Assembly (NCBI RefSeq): GCF_008386395.1
Contig: NZ_CP043761.1
Span: 3,410,001-3,474,000 of the forward strand
Reading direction: 5' to 3'
Origin: Paenibacillus sp. 37
GTDB lineage: Bacteria; Bacillota; Bacilli; Paenibacillales; Paenibacillaceae
Length of the DNA: 64,000 nucleotides
In this document: positions 37,131 to 46,685 of the stretch, piece after piece
How the letters are laid out: each line of letters begins with the position of its first letter
Position numbering within the stretch: the stretch's first letter is position 1
Position numbers and translations under genes: made by a program
Notes under the pieces: generated by a model
Told to the model about the DNA's origin: nothing
Databases searched by the model: none
Seen by the model: only the letters and a program-made list of their open reading frames with translations

Positions 37131-38825
37131 ATGAGAGCCGTTTCAAAAGTGCTAGGAGCATGTCTCGTAACAAGTGTTGTACTGGTTTCCGCCGGTTGCG
37201 GAAACGCTACAGAGAATTCAGAATCGAATACCAGTGACCCTAACAGCCCGATCACGTTTACCTTCTTCGGTGCGGATGCAAGTCCCAACTGGAACAATAT
37301 GCAGGATGCTGTAGGGAAGAAAATTACGGAAGAAACGGGTGTAACCATCAATGCAGAATTCGATATCTCAAGCGGGGGAGGAAACGACCGTATATCCCTT
37401 ATGGCCGCAAGCGGTGATTACCCGGATCTGATCTTTCCTAAAGGCAACTTAAGCAGACTTGTTGATGCTGGTGCAATGATTGATCTGACGGATCTGATCG
37501 AAGAACATGCACCCAATTTGAAAAAGATATACGGTGAGCATTTTAATCGCTTGAAATATAGCAATGAAGACCCATCCATATACTGGATTCCAACGAATGG
37601 TGCGATCGATCAAGAAAGCTTCGATGCGACAAATGGTGCTGCTATTCAGCATCGTGTCGTTAAAGAGCTTGGGTACCCTGAGATCAAAACCTTGGAAGAT
37701 TATGAAAATGTCCTCCGAGAGTATTACAAGAATAATCCAACGACAGATGATGGCCAACCGACAATCCCGCTGACACTCAGTGCAGATGGATGGCGCCGTA
37801 TGATTACCGTAACTGATCCGGCAGTCATGGCTACGGGAGGACCTGGGGATGGTGAATATTTCATTAACCCTGACACATATGAAGCTGTTCTTCATTATAA
37901 GCGTCCTGAAGAGAGGGAATATTTCCGTTGGTTAAACAAAATGTATAATGAAGGTCTAGTGGATAAAGACAGTTTTGTTCAAAAAGATGATCAATATAAA
38001 TCCAAGATCGCCAGCGGACGTGTTCTATCCGTACTTGATCCGCTTTGGGGATTTAGCGATGCGGAAAATGCGTTGAAAAGTGCAGGCAAGGACGATATGA
38101 CTTATGGCTTCTATCCGGTAACGCTGAACGACAACTTCCAGCGCAAAGATTTTCAGGATATCGGCTTTGATGGATATGGTATCGGCATAACTGTTGATGC
38201 TGAAGACCCGGTTCGGGCCATCAAATTCCTGGATTGGCTTTCTTCTGAGGAAGGTCAAGTGTTGAGAAATTGGGGTATCGAAGGAGAACATTACGTTGTG
38301 GAAGACGGAGTTCGCAAAATACCGGCAGATATTCAGGAACGTAAAAACAAAGACAATAGTACATTCAGCAAAGAAACCGGTATCAACTTATACACCATTT
38401 TTGGCGCTCATTATGGAGACGGTGTCAAAGATTCAACGGACAACTATTATACAACCAACTATCCTGAGCAGATCCAGGAAGGTTATTCTGATATAGAAAA
38501 AGAAACTCTGAAAGGGTACGGTATTACAACCTGGAAGGAGTTATTCCCTAACGGAGATGAGTTCCCGGTGAAAGAGTGGGGCGCAGCTTATAATATGCCG
38601 ATTCCTACGGATAGCGGAGACTATAATGTGGTGTATCAGAAGACACAGGATATTATCCAGAAACGGATCGCGGAAGCAATTACATCCTCTCCAGCTGCCT
38701 TTGAAGACATATATGATAATATGATTGCAGAACTTGATGCTGCGGGCGCTGTAGCCATGGAAGAGCAGTATACAAAGTGGATTAAAGAACGTGTTAGTCT
38801 GTGGTCTGGCAAAGAGATCAATTAA
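37131..38825 (+). CDS. Extracellular solute-binding lipoprotein (LipO/LplA-like), no adjacent permease
   Basis: 564 residues. Lipoprotein signal peptide with the lipobox VSAGC (Cys near residue 23), then a family 1 sugar-binding fold (ITFTFFGADASPNWNN, PTNGAIDQESFDATNG, GIGITVDAEDPVRAIKFLDWLSSEEG). It resembles the long YtcQ/LplA group for oligosaccharides. The ribosome site is TTAGGGGGC. No permease gene lies next to it, so partner genes are elsewhere or it acts in sensing. A cre box precedes it, and a terminator and a convergent AraC regulator follow. Confidence 0.9.
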   Translation: MRAVSKVLGACLVTSVVLVSAGCGNATENSESNTSDPNSPITFTFFGADASPNWNNMQDAVGKKITEETGVTINAEFDISSGGGNDRISLMAASGDYPDLIFPKGNLSRLVDAGAMIDLTDLIEEHAPNLKKIYGEHFNRLKYSNEDPSIYWIPTNGAIDQESFDATNGAAIQHRVVKELGYPEIKTLEDYENVLREYYKNNPTTDDGQPTIPLTLSADGWRRMITVTDPAVMATGGPGDGEYFINPDTYEAVLHYKRPEEREYFRWLNKMYNEGLVDKDSFVQKDDQYKSKIASGRVLSVLDPLWGFSDAENALKSAGKDDMTYGFYPVTLNDNFQRKDFQDIGFDGYGIGITVDAEDPVRAIKFLDWLSSEEGQVLRNWGIEGEHYVVEDGVRKIPADIQERKNKDNSTFSKETGINLYTIFGAHYGDGVKDSTDNYYTTNYPEQIQEGYSDIEKETLKGYGITTWKELFPNGDEFPVKEWGAAYNMPIPTDSGDYNVVYQKTQDIIQKRIAEAITSSPAAFEDIYDNMIAELDAAGAVAMEEQYTKWIKERVSLWSGKEIN

Positions 38826-38893
38826 CGGTTGGACATGATCTCGTTAACAGTTTAATACAGATTAAATATGTATACCAAGCAAATGAAGAAAAA

Positions 38894-38932
38894 GAAAAAC
38901 ATCGAGCCATCCTGCATGGCTTGATGTTTTTT
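38894..38932. terminator. Bidirectional terminator between binding protein and AraC genes
   Basis: AAAAACATC-GA-GCCAT pairs with ATGGC-TT-GATGTTTTT around a CCTGC loop, with A and T tracts on the two sides. Confidence 0.9.
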
Positions 38933-38962
38933 GCTTTTTGTTGCATTATCTTGTCGTTATCA

Positions 38963-39826
38963 TCATAATATTTCGAGTGCATCACGTCGTTGTTTGCTAT
39001 ATTTGCCTGGAGAAGTGCCGACCATTTTGGTAAAACTGCGAATGAAGTTAGCATAGTCACTAAAGCCAGATTGAAAGCAAGCATCCGTAATACTCATTCC
39101 TTCAGACAGGTGGAATTTGGCCCGTTCAATCCGACGACCCAAAATGTAGGAACGAATCGTCAATCCGGTATGCTTTTTGAATTGTCTGCTGATGTATGTG
39201 CTGTTCATATAGAACACTTCGGCAAGTTTGCGAAGTGTAATGTCTTGATTTAGATGTGTTTCAATATAATCCATGGTTTCACGAACCAGTTCAGGCATAA
39301 TATCATTGGGAACAAAGGAATTGTTATGAAACCAGACGTTAATCATGACCAACAATTGGGCTACGGCTGCATTTATTTTGATATCGGTGCCATAAGCATC
39401 GGAAGCAAGCAATCTTTCCAGTTCGTTCGTACATTGCAGCATCTGCTTCAAGTTATACTCGTCTAGATGCACGATGTTGCCTGTTCCTTTGGGGCGATGA
39501 TCAAAACATGATGATAGATTGGTTGATGGTGTGGAAAGCTGAAATAGATATGTTTTTTTGAGATTGATTGTAATTCGCTCATACTCAGATTCATCCAGAA
39601 TAAAGGCTCGGTGCATCTCCTCGGGTGACATCACTAGCAAATCCCCCCGCTGCAGATGATAACATCGATTTTCTACATAAAAGTGAACGTTGCCACGAAG
39701 AAACAGGTAGATCTCGTATGCATTATGGCGATGATAGATCGTTTCCAGCTTATACGTTGTTACGCGGTGCAGATATAAGAGCTCAGGCTGGATGGGATCA
39801 TAAAAACATTCAGAGGATCCACTCAT
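38963..39826 (-). CDS. AraC family regulator
   Basis: 287 residues: N-terminal cupin domain (residues 20-150, with YHRHNAYEIYLFLRG and MSPEEMHRAF) and C-terminal double HTH (ITLRKLAEVFYMNSTYISRQ, ITDACFQSGFSDYANFIRSF). The ATG has GGGAGGT upstream. It is divergent from the two GH43 genes, with 163 bases between, so it most likely controls them in response to a plant sugar. Confidence 0.93.
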   Translation of the reverse strand: MSGSSECFYDPIQPELLYLHRVTTYKLETIYHRHNAYEIYLFLRGNVHFYVENRCYHLQRGDLLVMSPEEMHRAFILDESEYERITINLKKTYLFQLSTPSTNLSSCFDHRPKGTGNIVHLDEYNLKQMLQCTNELERLLASDAYGTDIKINAAVAQLLVMINVWFHNNSFVPNDIMPELVRETMDYIETHLNQDITLRKLAEVFYMNSTYISRQFKKHTGLTIRSYILGRRIERAKFHLSEGMSITDACFQSGFSDYANFIRSFTKMVGTSPGKYSKQRRDALEIL

Positions 39827-39926
39827 GAAGTACCTCCCGTCATTTCACGCAATAAATAGAGCGGTTAACGCAATGAAATTGTACTCAGCTTACCTTAAAA
39901 TGTAATCATCCTATCATGATACCTTT

Positions 39927-39954
39927 TGTATTGCAAACGCTTTCTCTTTATAAA
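39927..39954 (+). promoter_or_regulatory. Promoter with overlapping cre-like site for the GH43 operon
   Basis: TTGTAT (39927-39932) and TATAAA (39949-39954) are 16 bases apart. Between them, 39931-39946 (TTGCAAACGCTTTCTC) matches the cre consensus at 14 of 16 positions. Confidence 0.6.
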
Positions 39955-39989
39955 GTACAACTAAAAACGATTATAGGGGGATTTTTTCG

Positions 39990-41507
39990 ATGAATCATCA
40001 TTCTACACCACATGCTGGTGAGCAAAAGCAAACCCAAGCTGCCAATCTGGAGAGTATTCCAGGGGAGATTGGAAAGCTTCATCCCAACGGTAACCCTCTG
40101 GTGGCCCACAAATTCGGAGCCGATCCCTATGCTTTGGTATTTAACAATCGAGTCTACTTATACATGACTAGTGATAAGCTGGAATATGATAAGGACGGTC
40201 TTCCTCAGAAAAACAGTTACAGTTCAATCAACAAGATTACGGTCATTTCTTCGGATGACTTAATCAACTGGACCGATCATGGGGAGATCAGAGTTGCTGG
40301 ACCTCAAGGCGCTGCAACATGGGCTTCGCAATCCTGGGCGCCGGCAGCTGCTCATCGAACCTTGGATGGCAAGGACTGTTTCTTTCTTTATTTCGCCAAC
40401 AATGCCAGTGGAATTGGTGTATTGTCTGCACCAACACCTATTGGTCCATGGATAGATCCGATAGGCAAAGCACTTATTACAAGAGAAACTCCGGGAGTGG
40501 AGGAAGTAACCTGGTTGTTCGATCCGGCTGTAATCGTAGATGATGATCATCAGGCCTATATATACTTCGGTGGTGGTATTCCGCAGGGGAAACCAGAAAG
40601 ACCTGATACGGCAAGAGTTATGCGATTGGGAGACGATATGACCAGCGTTGTTGGTATAGCAAAGGTGATTCAGGCGCCTTATATGTTTGAAGATGCAGGG
40701 ATACATAAATATAATAATAGTTACTACTTTACGTATTGTTCCAATTTTATTGAGGGTGATCGGCCAGAGGGCAGTCCACCACCCGGTGAAATTGCATATA
40801 TGACCAGTGTTCAGCCGATGGGGCCATGGACATATCAGGGAACGTTGCTCCAGAATCCGGGCCACTTTTTTAATGTTGGCGGCAATAACCATCATGCTAT
40901 ATTCCAACTGGCCGATCAGTGGTACATTGCCTATCATGCTCAGACTTTAAGCCAGGCTATGAATATTCCCGATGGTTACCGTTCAACACATCTGAATCGA
41001 GTCGAGCATGATGAGGCCACGGGTAAGATCCAGAAGGTACATGCAGATTATCAGGGCGTAGATCAAATCAAGTGCTTCAATCCTTATGAATGGGTAAGCG
41101 GTTCGACGATTGGATGGAGCAGCAGAGTAACAACAGAGCAATATCTTGACGCTGCTGAGATATCTGCATCCGATTCGAATATCATGTCCGCTAAGCTGCA
41201 AAACGACAGTTGGATAGCTATATCCAAGGTCGACTTTGAAAGTGAAGGACCCACAACCTTTACAGCCATTATTGCGAATCAAGGAAGCGAAGGCACGTTG
41301 GAACTTCGGCTTGATCGTGCAGACGGACCGTTAATTGCCGAAATCATTGTTCCGCCTGCGACCGGAACTCTTCAATGGATGGAACTAACAACGAAAGTTA
41401 CGGGTGCAAAAGGTGTGCAAGATTTGTATATTAAGCTTAAGAATTCAACCGACAGCTCCATCATCCTTTTAAGAGAATGGAAGTTTAACAGAAAAAATGA
41501 GGTGTAA
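39990..41507 (+). CDS. Glycoside hydrolase family 43 with C-terminal CBM6-like module
   Basis: 505 residues. Five-bladed propeller domain (about residues 25-335) with the general base Asp in GADPYALVF, the pKa-setting Asp in WLFDPAVIV and the acid Glu in MFEDAGIHK. Residues 365-505 form a carbohydrate-binding module of the CBM6/36 type (DSWIAISKVDFESEG). The set is typical of arabinoxylan arabinofuranohydrolases. No signal peptide is seen, so it is apparently cytoplasmic, acting on imported oligosaccharides. It lies seven bases before a second GH43 gene. Confidence 0.92.
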   Translation: MNHHSTPHAGEQKQTQAANLESIPGEIGKLHPNGNPLVAHKFGADPYALVFNNRVYLYMTSDKLEYDKDGLPQKNSYSSINKITVISSDDLINWTDHGEIRVAGPQGAATWASQSWAPAAAHRTLDGKDCFFLYFANNASGIGVLSAPTPIGPWIDPIGKALITRETPGVEEVTWLFDPAVIVDDDHQAYIYFGGGIPQGKPERPDTARVMRLGDDMTSVVGIAKVIQAPYMFEDAGIHKYNNSYYFTYCSNFIEGDRPEGSPPPGEIAYMTSVQPMGPWTYQGTLLQNPGHFFNVGGNNHHAIFQLADQWYIAYHAQTLSQAMNIPDGYRSTHLNRVEHDEATGKIQKVHADYQGVDQIKCFNPYEWVSGSTIGWSSRVTTEQYLDAAEISASDSNIMSAKLQNDSWIAISKVDFESEGPTTFTAIIANQGSEGTLELRLDRADGPLIAEIIVPPATGTLQWMELTTKVTGAKGVQDLYIKLKNSTDSSIILLREWKFNRKNEV

Positions 41508-41514
41508 TTGAAAC

Positions 41515-43065
41515 ATGTATCCAAATCCGATTATTTGGGCTGATTACCCGGATCTTGACGTTATTCGTGTAGAGGACACATATTATATGGTTAGTACGAC
41601 CATGCATATGATGCCGGGATGTGTCATCCTGCGTTCATATGACCTGATCCATTGGGAAGTAGCGACATATGTATACGACACATTGGACGATACACCTGCA
41701 CAGCGGCTGGTGGATGGTCAGCACATTTATAGCAAAGGCATGTGGGCTGCATCGCTCCGCTATCATCAAGGGATGTTCTATGTGATCTTTGTGGCGAATG
41801 ATACCCGAAAAACATACTTGTACACGTCACCCACCATCTCGGGAGTGTGGAAGAAACAAGTAGTCGAAGGGTTTTACCATGATTGCTCCTTATTTTTCGA
41901 CGATGATGAACGAGCATATCTTGTCTACGGGAATACCGAGATCTATCTGACCGAATTAAGCTCTGATCTGTCCGGGCCGAAACCTGGCGGAGTGCATCGC
42001 TTGATTGTAAAAGACGAGCAGTCTCATCACCTTGGTTATGAAGGAGCACATTTCTACAAGATTAATGGGAAATATGTTGTATTCCTGATTCATATAACGA
42101 AAGCTACCGGACGGAGAACGCAGGCGTGTTATACGGCAGACTCTCTGGAAGATGTCTTCACTGGCGGAGAAGTATTTAATGACGATATGGATTATTTCAA
42201 TTCAGGTGTGGCTCAGGGTGGCATCGTGGATACACCGAATGGGGACTGGTATGCAATGCTGTTTCAGGATCATGGGGCTGTAGGCCGGATTCCTGTTTTG
42301 GTTCCGCTCCATTTTGATCAAGGTATTCCGGTATTTGCAAGCAAAGCTCCAAAACAGATTCATATTCCGAGCACGAGACCAGAGCACCGTTATAACCCGT
42401 TAGTAGGTAGCGACAGTTTCAATTATGCAGCTGAAGAAGATGGAAGAATACGCCTCCGCGATTTTTGGCAGTGGAATCATACACCTAATCATGAACTTTG
42501 GTCCGTCACAGAGAAACGAGGAGTTTATCGTGTTCGAACTGGACAGATCAGCCCAAATCTGACGTTTGCGGTAAATACTCTAACCCAGCGTTCCATGGGG
42601 CCCGCTTGCGAAGCAATAGTTATGCTTGACGGCAGTCGTCTGAATGATGGGGATTATGCTGGGTTGTGCTTTCTGATTGGTTCATACGGTATGATCGCTC
42701 TTACGAAGCAGGATAGCAAGTTTTACTTGGTCATGCATGCTAGAAATAGTGAGGACTCAACCATATTTGGTAATCTTATTGACCAGGAGCCAGCCACTGA
42801 ACATGAACGTATCCCGGTATCAGATCCAGTCGTTAAACTGAAAGCATTCGGAAATTTTGAGAATAATCTGGATGAATGCTCTTTTGCCTATTTCGATGGG
42901 GTGGAATGGAGAGATATCGGGATTATCCATAAAATGGTATATAAACTTGATCATTTTATGGGTTGCCGAACGGGGTTGTTTGCATATTCAACTCAAATGG
43001 TTGGCGGAACAGCTGACTTTTCGAATTTTGAATATCGTGTGATTAATCCTGATGAGAAACAATGA
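41515..43065 (+). CDS. Glycoside hydrolase family 43 (xylosidase/arabinosidase type)
   Basis: 516 residues. Propeller domain with base Asp in DYPDLDVIRVEDTYYM, Asp in FYHDCSLFF and acid Glu in GYEGAHFYK; a C-terminal beta-sandwich (about 320-510, LRDFWQWNHTPNHELW) is the usual GH43 C2/DUF1349-like module. No signal peptide. It follows the first GH43 gene by seven bases and ends before a terminator; together they would trim arabinoxylo-oligosaccharides inside the cell. Confidence 0.92.
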   Translation: MYPNPIIWADYPDLDVIRVEDTYYMVSTTMHMMPGCVILRSYDLIHWEVATYVYDTLDDTPAQRLVDGQHIYSKGMWAASLRYHQGMFYVIFVANDTRKTYLYTSPTISGVWKKQVVEGFYHDCSLFFDDDERAYLVYGNTEIYLTELSSDLSGPKPGGVHRLIVKDEQSHHLGYEGAHFYKINGKYVVFLIHITKATGRRTQACYTADSLEDVFTGGEVFNDDMDYFNSGVAQGGIVDTPNGDWYAMLFQDHGAVGRIPVLVPLHFDQGIPVFASKAPKQIHIPSTRPEHRYNPLVGSDSFNYAAEEDGRIRLRDFWQWNHTPNHELWSVTEKRGVYRVRTGQISPNLTFAVNTLTQRSMGPACEAIVMLDGSRLNDGDYAGLCFLIGSYGMIALTKQDSKFYLVMHARNSEDSTIFGNLIDQEPATEHERIPVSDPVVKLKAFGNFENNLDECSFAYFDGVEWRDIGIIHKMVYKLDHFMGCRTGLFAYSTQMVGGTADFSNFEYRVINPDEKQ

Positions 43066-43072
43066 AATATGT

Positions 43073-43096
43073 AAAAGCCGCCCAACGGCGGCTTTT
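43073..43096 (+). terminator. Terminator after the GH43 operon
   Basis: Perfect 10-bp stem AAAAGCCGCC / GGCGGCTTTT with a CAAC loop. Confidence 0.88.
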
Positions 43097-43190
43097 CGTA
43101 TTCAATGATTACAAGTTGTTGTACAATGATATGGATTCATAATGGACAGAGAGAAGACAGTTGTTTAAACCGAACTGGGGGCATGTCGTC

Positions 43191-44870
43191 ATGTATAAGA
43201 GATGTCTGGACATAACAAAATGGACTTTTATTCTGTTCCTAGCTGTGTCGATACCAGCAGGTCATACCGAAGGAAATTCCAAACAACCTCATCCGCAGCC
43301 AGATGGGCAACAGATGAAACTTCCCGCTACGTTTGAGAGGTATTCTCCTCCTATTGTGGTCTCTTTTGTCAGGGAAACCGGAGATGACCTCGAGCGCATG
43401 ATTAGCCAGTTGCCTGGTGAGACGATGCTGGATAATCGCTGGACTCGTTTGTACGAGAAAGAGTTAGGTATTCAAATTCACTATGACTGGATTGCTAATG
43501 GAGATGTATACAATCAGAAGCTGGGTGTATCTCTTGCTGCAGGACGTTTCCCGGATGTGGTAAAAGTAAATCCATATCAACTTAGACAACTGAGTAACGC
43601 TGGAATGATCGAAGATTTAACCCATGTGTACCAAGAGCATGCTTCACCACTTACGAAGAGCATATTAGAGGCAGAGGGCAGAGGAGCGTTTGATGCGGCA
43701 ACCATAGACGGCCAACTCATGGCTATTCCTGAATCCTCTTCCTCCATTGAGACTGCGCAGTACCTGTGGATTAGAACCGATTGGTTGGAGAATCTGGGAC
43801 TACGGCCGCCTGAAACGATGGAAGAGCTTCTTCAAGTTTCGAAAGCGTTTACAGATGGAGACCCCGACGGGAATGGAGAGCAGGATACGTACGGACTTGC
43901 GCTAACCAACCATTTATGGGATCCAGTTATGGGAGCTGCGGGATTGATTTCTGGCTACGGTGCCTACCCTAATATATGGGTTAAAGATGCAGAAGGAAAT
44001 CTCACTTATGGAGGTATACAGCCTGAAGTTCGCGAGGCTCTGAAAGCACTGCAAACATTGTATCGTGAAGGCCAACTTGACCCGGATTTCGGCTATAAAA
44101 GTGGAAGCAAGGCGTTTCGTCTGGTTAAGGACGGAAAAATAGGGATGCTCTACGGAGAACAGTGGACACCCTTTATGCTCCAGACCACCCGTGACACAGA
44201 TACAGATGTAGAATGGCAGGCATACCCCATTGTTGCCAAGTCAGACCGGAGTCTGTTCGTACCGCTACGTTCCAATACCGGGCAATACTTTGCTGTAAAA
44301 AAGGGATTCGCTCATCCGGAGGTGGTTGTAAAGCTGATGAATCTGCATCTGGACATCAACTGGGGCGATCAGGCACAGTACGAAACATACTATAATGACG
44401 ACTCCCGAGCTGTATGGATGCTTTCACCGGTGACTCCATTTCCCGGTAATAAAAACATAGATGCATACAAACAAATTCGTGATGCCAGAAGCACAGGAGA
44501 CTTCTCGGCTCTGGAGAATGAAGCTCTCGCCATTCACAAGCGCATTGTGGCCTATGAATTGGAAGATGTAGAGAGCGGCTGGGGCTGGAAACAAACCTAT
44601 GGTCCTTCGGGTGCTTTTAGCATTGCAGATGCGTACGAGAAGAACGGTCAACTTCTCTATGATGAGTTCACTGGCGGCATTACAGACACCATGGTTGATC
44701 GACAAATTATTCTTCGAGATCTTCAGCTTGAAGCCTATATGAACATTATTCTAGGCAGGCCGATAGAAGAGTTTGATCAATTCGTAGAGAATTGGCGCAA
44801 GCTGGGGGGAGATCAGATCACATCGGAAGTTAACGCGTGGTTTCGCACCAGCAAGCCAAAGGAGCACTAA
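43191..44870 (+). CDS. Extracellular solute-binding protein preceding a two-component system
   Basis: 559 residues from the ATG at 43191 (GGGGGC upstream; a TTG ten codons earlier is an alternative). The N-terminus has one hydrophobic segment (WTFILFLAVSIPAG) but no lipobox cysteine, so it is secreted or held by an uncleaved anchor. The body is a family 1 sugar-binding fold (GVSLAAGRFPDVVKVNPYQLRQL, KDGKIGMLYGEQWTPF). It is followed 57 bases later by a sensor kinase and regulator, with no permease, which suggests a role in sensing. Confidence 0.88.
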   Translation: MYKRCLDITKWTFILFLAVSIPAGHTEGNSKQPHPQPDGQQMKLPATFERYSPPIVVSFVRETGDDLERMISQLPGETMLDNRWTRLYEKELGIQIHYDWIANGDVYNQKLGVSLAAGRFPDVVKVNPYQLRQLSNAGMIEDLTHVYQEHASPLTKSILEAEGRGAFDAATIDGQLMAIPESSSSIETAQYLWIRTDWLENLGLRPPETMEELLQVSKAFTDGDPDGNGEQDTYGLALTNHLWDPVMGAAGLISGYGAYPNIWVKDAEGNLTYGGIQPEVREALKALQTLYREGQLDPDFGYKSGSKAFRLVKDGKIGMLYGEQWTPFMLQTTRDTDTDVEWQAYPIVAKSDRSLFVPLRSNTGQYFAVKKGFAHPEVVVKLMNLHLDINWGDQAQYETYYNDDSRAVWMLSPVTPFPGNKNIDAYKQIRDARSTGDFSALENEALAIHKRIVAYELEDVESGWGWKQTYGPSGAFSIADAYEKNGQLLYDEFTGGITDTMVDRQIILRDLQLEAYMNIILGRPIEEFDQFVENWRKLGGDQITSEVNAWFRTSKPKEH

Positions 44871-44927
44871 TGTTCACTTTATTCATACAAGGAACCCACT
44901 CAGCCTTTGGCATTGGAGGTGAATGCA

Positions 44928-46685
44928 TTGATCAAGATCCCTGCTAAATCATGGTTTAACAGTATATTTGCGCGATTAATAATCACCTATCTGGTATTTG
45001 TGCTCCCCCTGATTCTCCTTGGAGTGTATCTGTATCATTGGAGTTATGACAATGCAAGCCAGGAAATATCATTGTCAACAGAGAGACGGTTGAACCAATA
45101 TGTCTTGGAATTGAACAGAGAGATGGAATGGATGGAATTACAGCAGTTTGATATCGTTGAGGATCGCAAATTGAATCGTCTGGCTATTCTCTGGGATATG
45201 ATGGATCAGGTTGAGCGACGGGATACATTAAATTATCTGACTGAACGACTCGCTTCATTCAAGAATAGCACGGCTTATATCAAAAACGTATATGTACATA
45301 TCCCTTCAGTTGGCAAAAGTATATCCGCGATCCAAGGTATCGATGATTTTGATAAAAGTTCATATGTATACTTCAGTTCAGGCATGCAAGGAAAAGGTAC
45401 ACGTTTCACGGTGAAAGAGGACACCCTGAACCACAGTGCCGTCAGACTGACGGGTACCAGAGGAGAGCCCCCGCTTTTTGTCATTCAAGTGGAGCTGAAT
45501 ACTGATCATTTTCAAAATGAACTTACACGACTTAATTTGTACCCGGAGAGTTCAACTTTCCTGATTGAGGACGTCACGGGGCATGCCATCACAGATAACC
45601 ATCAAGCAAGTGTTATTCTCGCAAATTATCGTGAGAACAGTGTGAAAGGTACACTTGATGGCTTTCGGATGAAGGTGGGGGACACCATGTATCATGTTAG
45701 TCAGTTGCATATGGATTCTCTGGGCTTATCCGTAGCTACATATCTACCCGAGGCCATTGTCACCAAACCGCTTAGCAAGTTCTATCATTGGGCTTGGCTG
45801 TTTGCAATTACATCATTTGTTGCCATCACGGCGTATCTCTATTCAAGTTACAAGTTGATTCATATCCCGTTACTGTTGTTGGTGAAAAGATTCAAAAAAA
45901 TGGAGGGAGGCATGCTTGATGTCCCCATTGCACATAACCGAAAGGATGAATTCGGCTTCCTCTACACCCGTTTTAATCTAATGATTGAAAATCTTCAATC
46001 CCTTATCGATCGAGATTTTAAGAAAACACTGATGATGCAACGGGCCGAGTTGAAACAGCTCCAATCGCAAATTAATCCTCATTTTCTGTATAATAGCTTC
46101 TTTATTCTGAATTCACTGGCAAGGACAGGAGAAACCGAACGTATTGAGCAATTCACGAACATGCTTGGAGAGTATTTCAGGTTCATTACCCGGAATGAAA
46201 CAGATCATGTGAAGTTGAAGGTGGAAGTTGAGCATTCACGAATCTATACAGAGATTCAACAATTACGATTCTCCAGACGAATCAAAGTTGATTTTGGGTC
46301 ACTACCTGCTGAGATGGAACACATCAAAGTTCCCAGACTCATTATTCAACCCATTATTGAGAATGCCTACGAGCACAGCCTTGAAAAGAATTCGGACTCC
46401 GGTCTTCTAATTATTGGGTTTAATATGGAAGAGTCATATGCCGAGATCACCATAGAGGATAATGGTAATGAGTTGGAAGAGCAACACATTCAATCTCTTC
46501 AACAACGCTTGCATAAGGACGGAGGTACAGACGAAATGACCGCGTTAATAAATATTCATCGACGTCTGGTCCTGACGTATGGAGAAGGAAGTGGCCTTTT
46601 CCTAACCAGAAGTGAACTGCAAGGGTTAAAAGTCACAATTCGAATCCAGTGGAAAGAGGGGGAAAACGAATGTATCGACTTTTGA
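44928..46685 (+). CDS. Sensor histidine kinase, YesM/LytS type
   Basis: 585 residues. Two membrane segments (about 12-35 and 280-305) flank a 245-residue extracellular sensor domain; a HAMP domain (IPLLLLVKRFKKMEGG) and a His_kinase domain follow with the phospho-accepting His in LQSQINPHFLYNSF, then an HATPase with PRLIIQPIIENAYEHS. A TTG start at 44928 is chosen because GGAGGTG lies seven bases upstream. The gene overlaps the response regulator by 16 bases. Confidence 0.92.
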   Translation: MIKIPAKSWFNSIFARLIITYLVFVLPLILLGVYLYHWSYDNASQEISLSTERRLNQYVLELNREMEWMELQQFDIVEDRKLNRLAILWDMMDQVERRDTLNYLTERLASFKNSTAYIKNVYVHIPSVGKSISAIQGIDDFDKSSYVYFSSGMQGKGTRFTVKEDTLNHSAVRLTGTRGEPPLFVIQVELNTDHFQNELTRLNLYPESSTFLIEDVTGHAITDNHQASVILANYRENSVKGTLDGFRMKVGDTMYHVSQLHMDSLGLSVATYLPEAIVTKPLSKFYHWAWLFAITSFVAITAYLYSSYKLIHIPLLLLVKRFKKMEGGMLDVPIAHNRKDEFGFLYTRFNLMIENLQSLIDRDFKKTLMMQRAELKQLQSQINPHFLYNSFFILNSLARTGETERIEQFTNMLGEYFRFITRNETDHVKLKVEVEHSRIYTEIQQLRFSRRIKVDFGSLPAEMEHIKVPRLIIQPIIENAYEHSLEKNSDSGLLIIGFNMEESYAEITIEDNGNELEEQHIQSLQQRLHKDGGTDEMTALINIHRRLVLTYGEGSGLFLTRSELQGLKVTIRIQWKEGENECIDF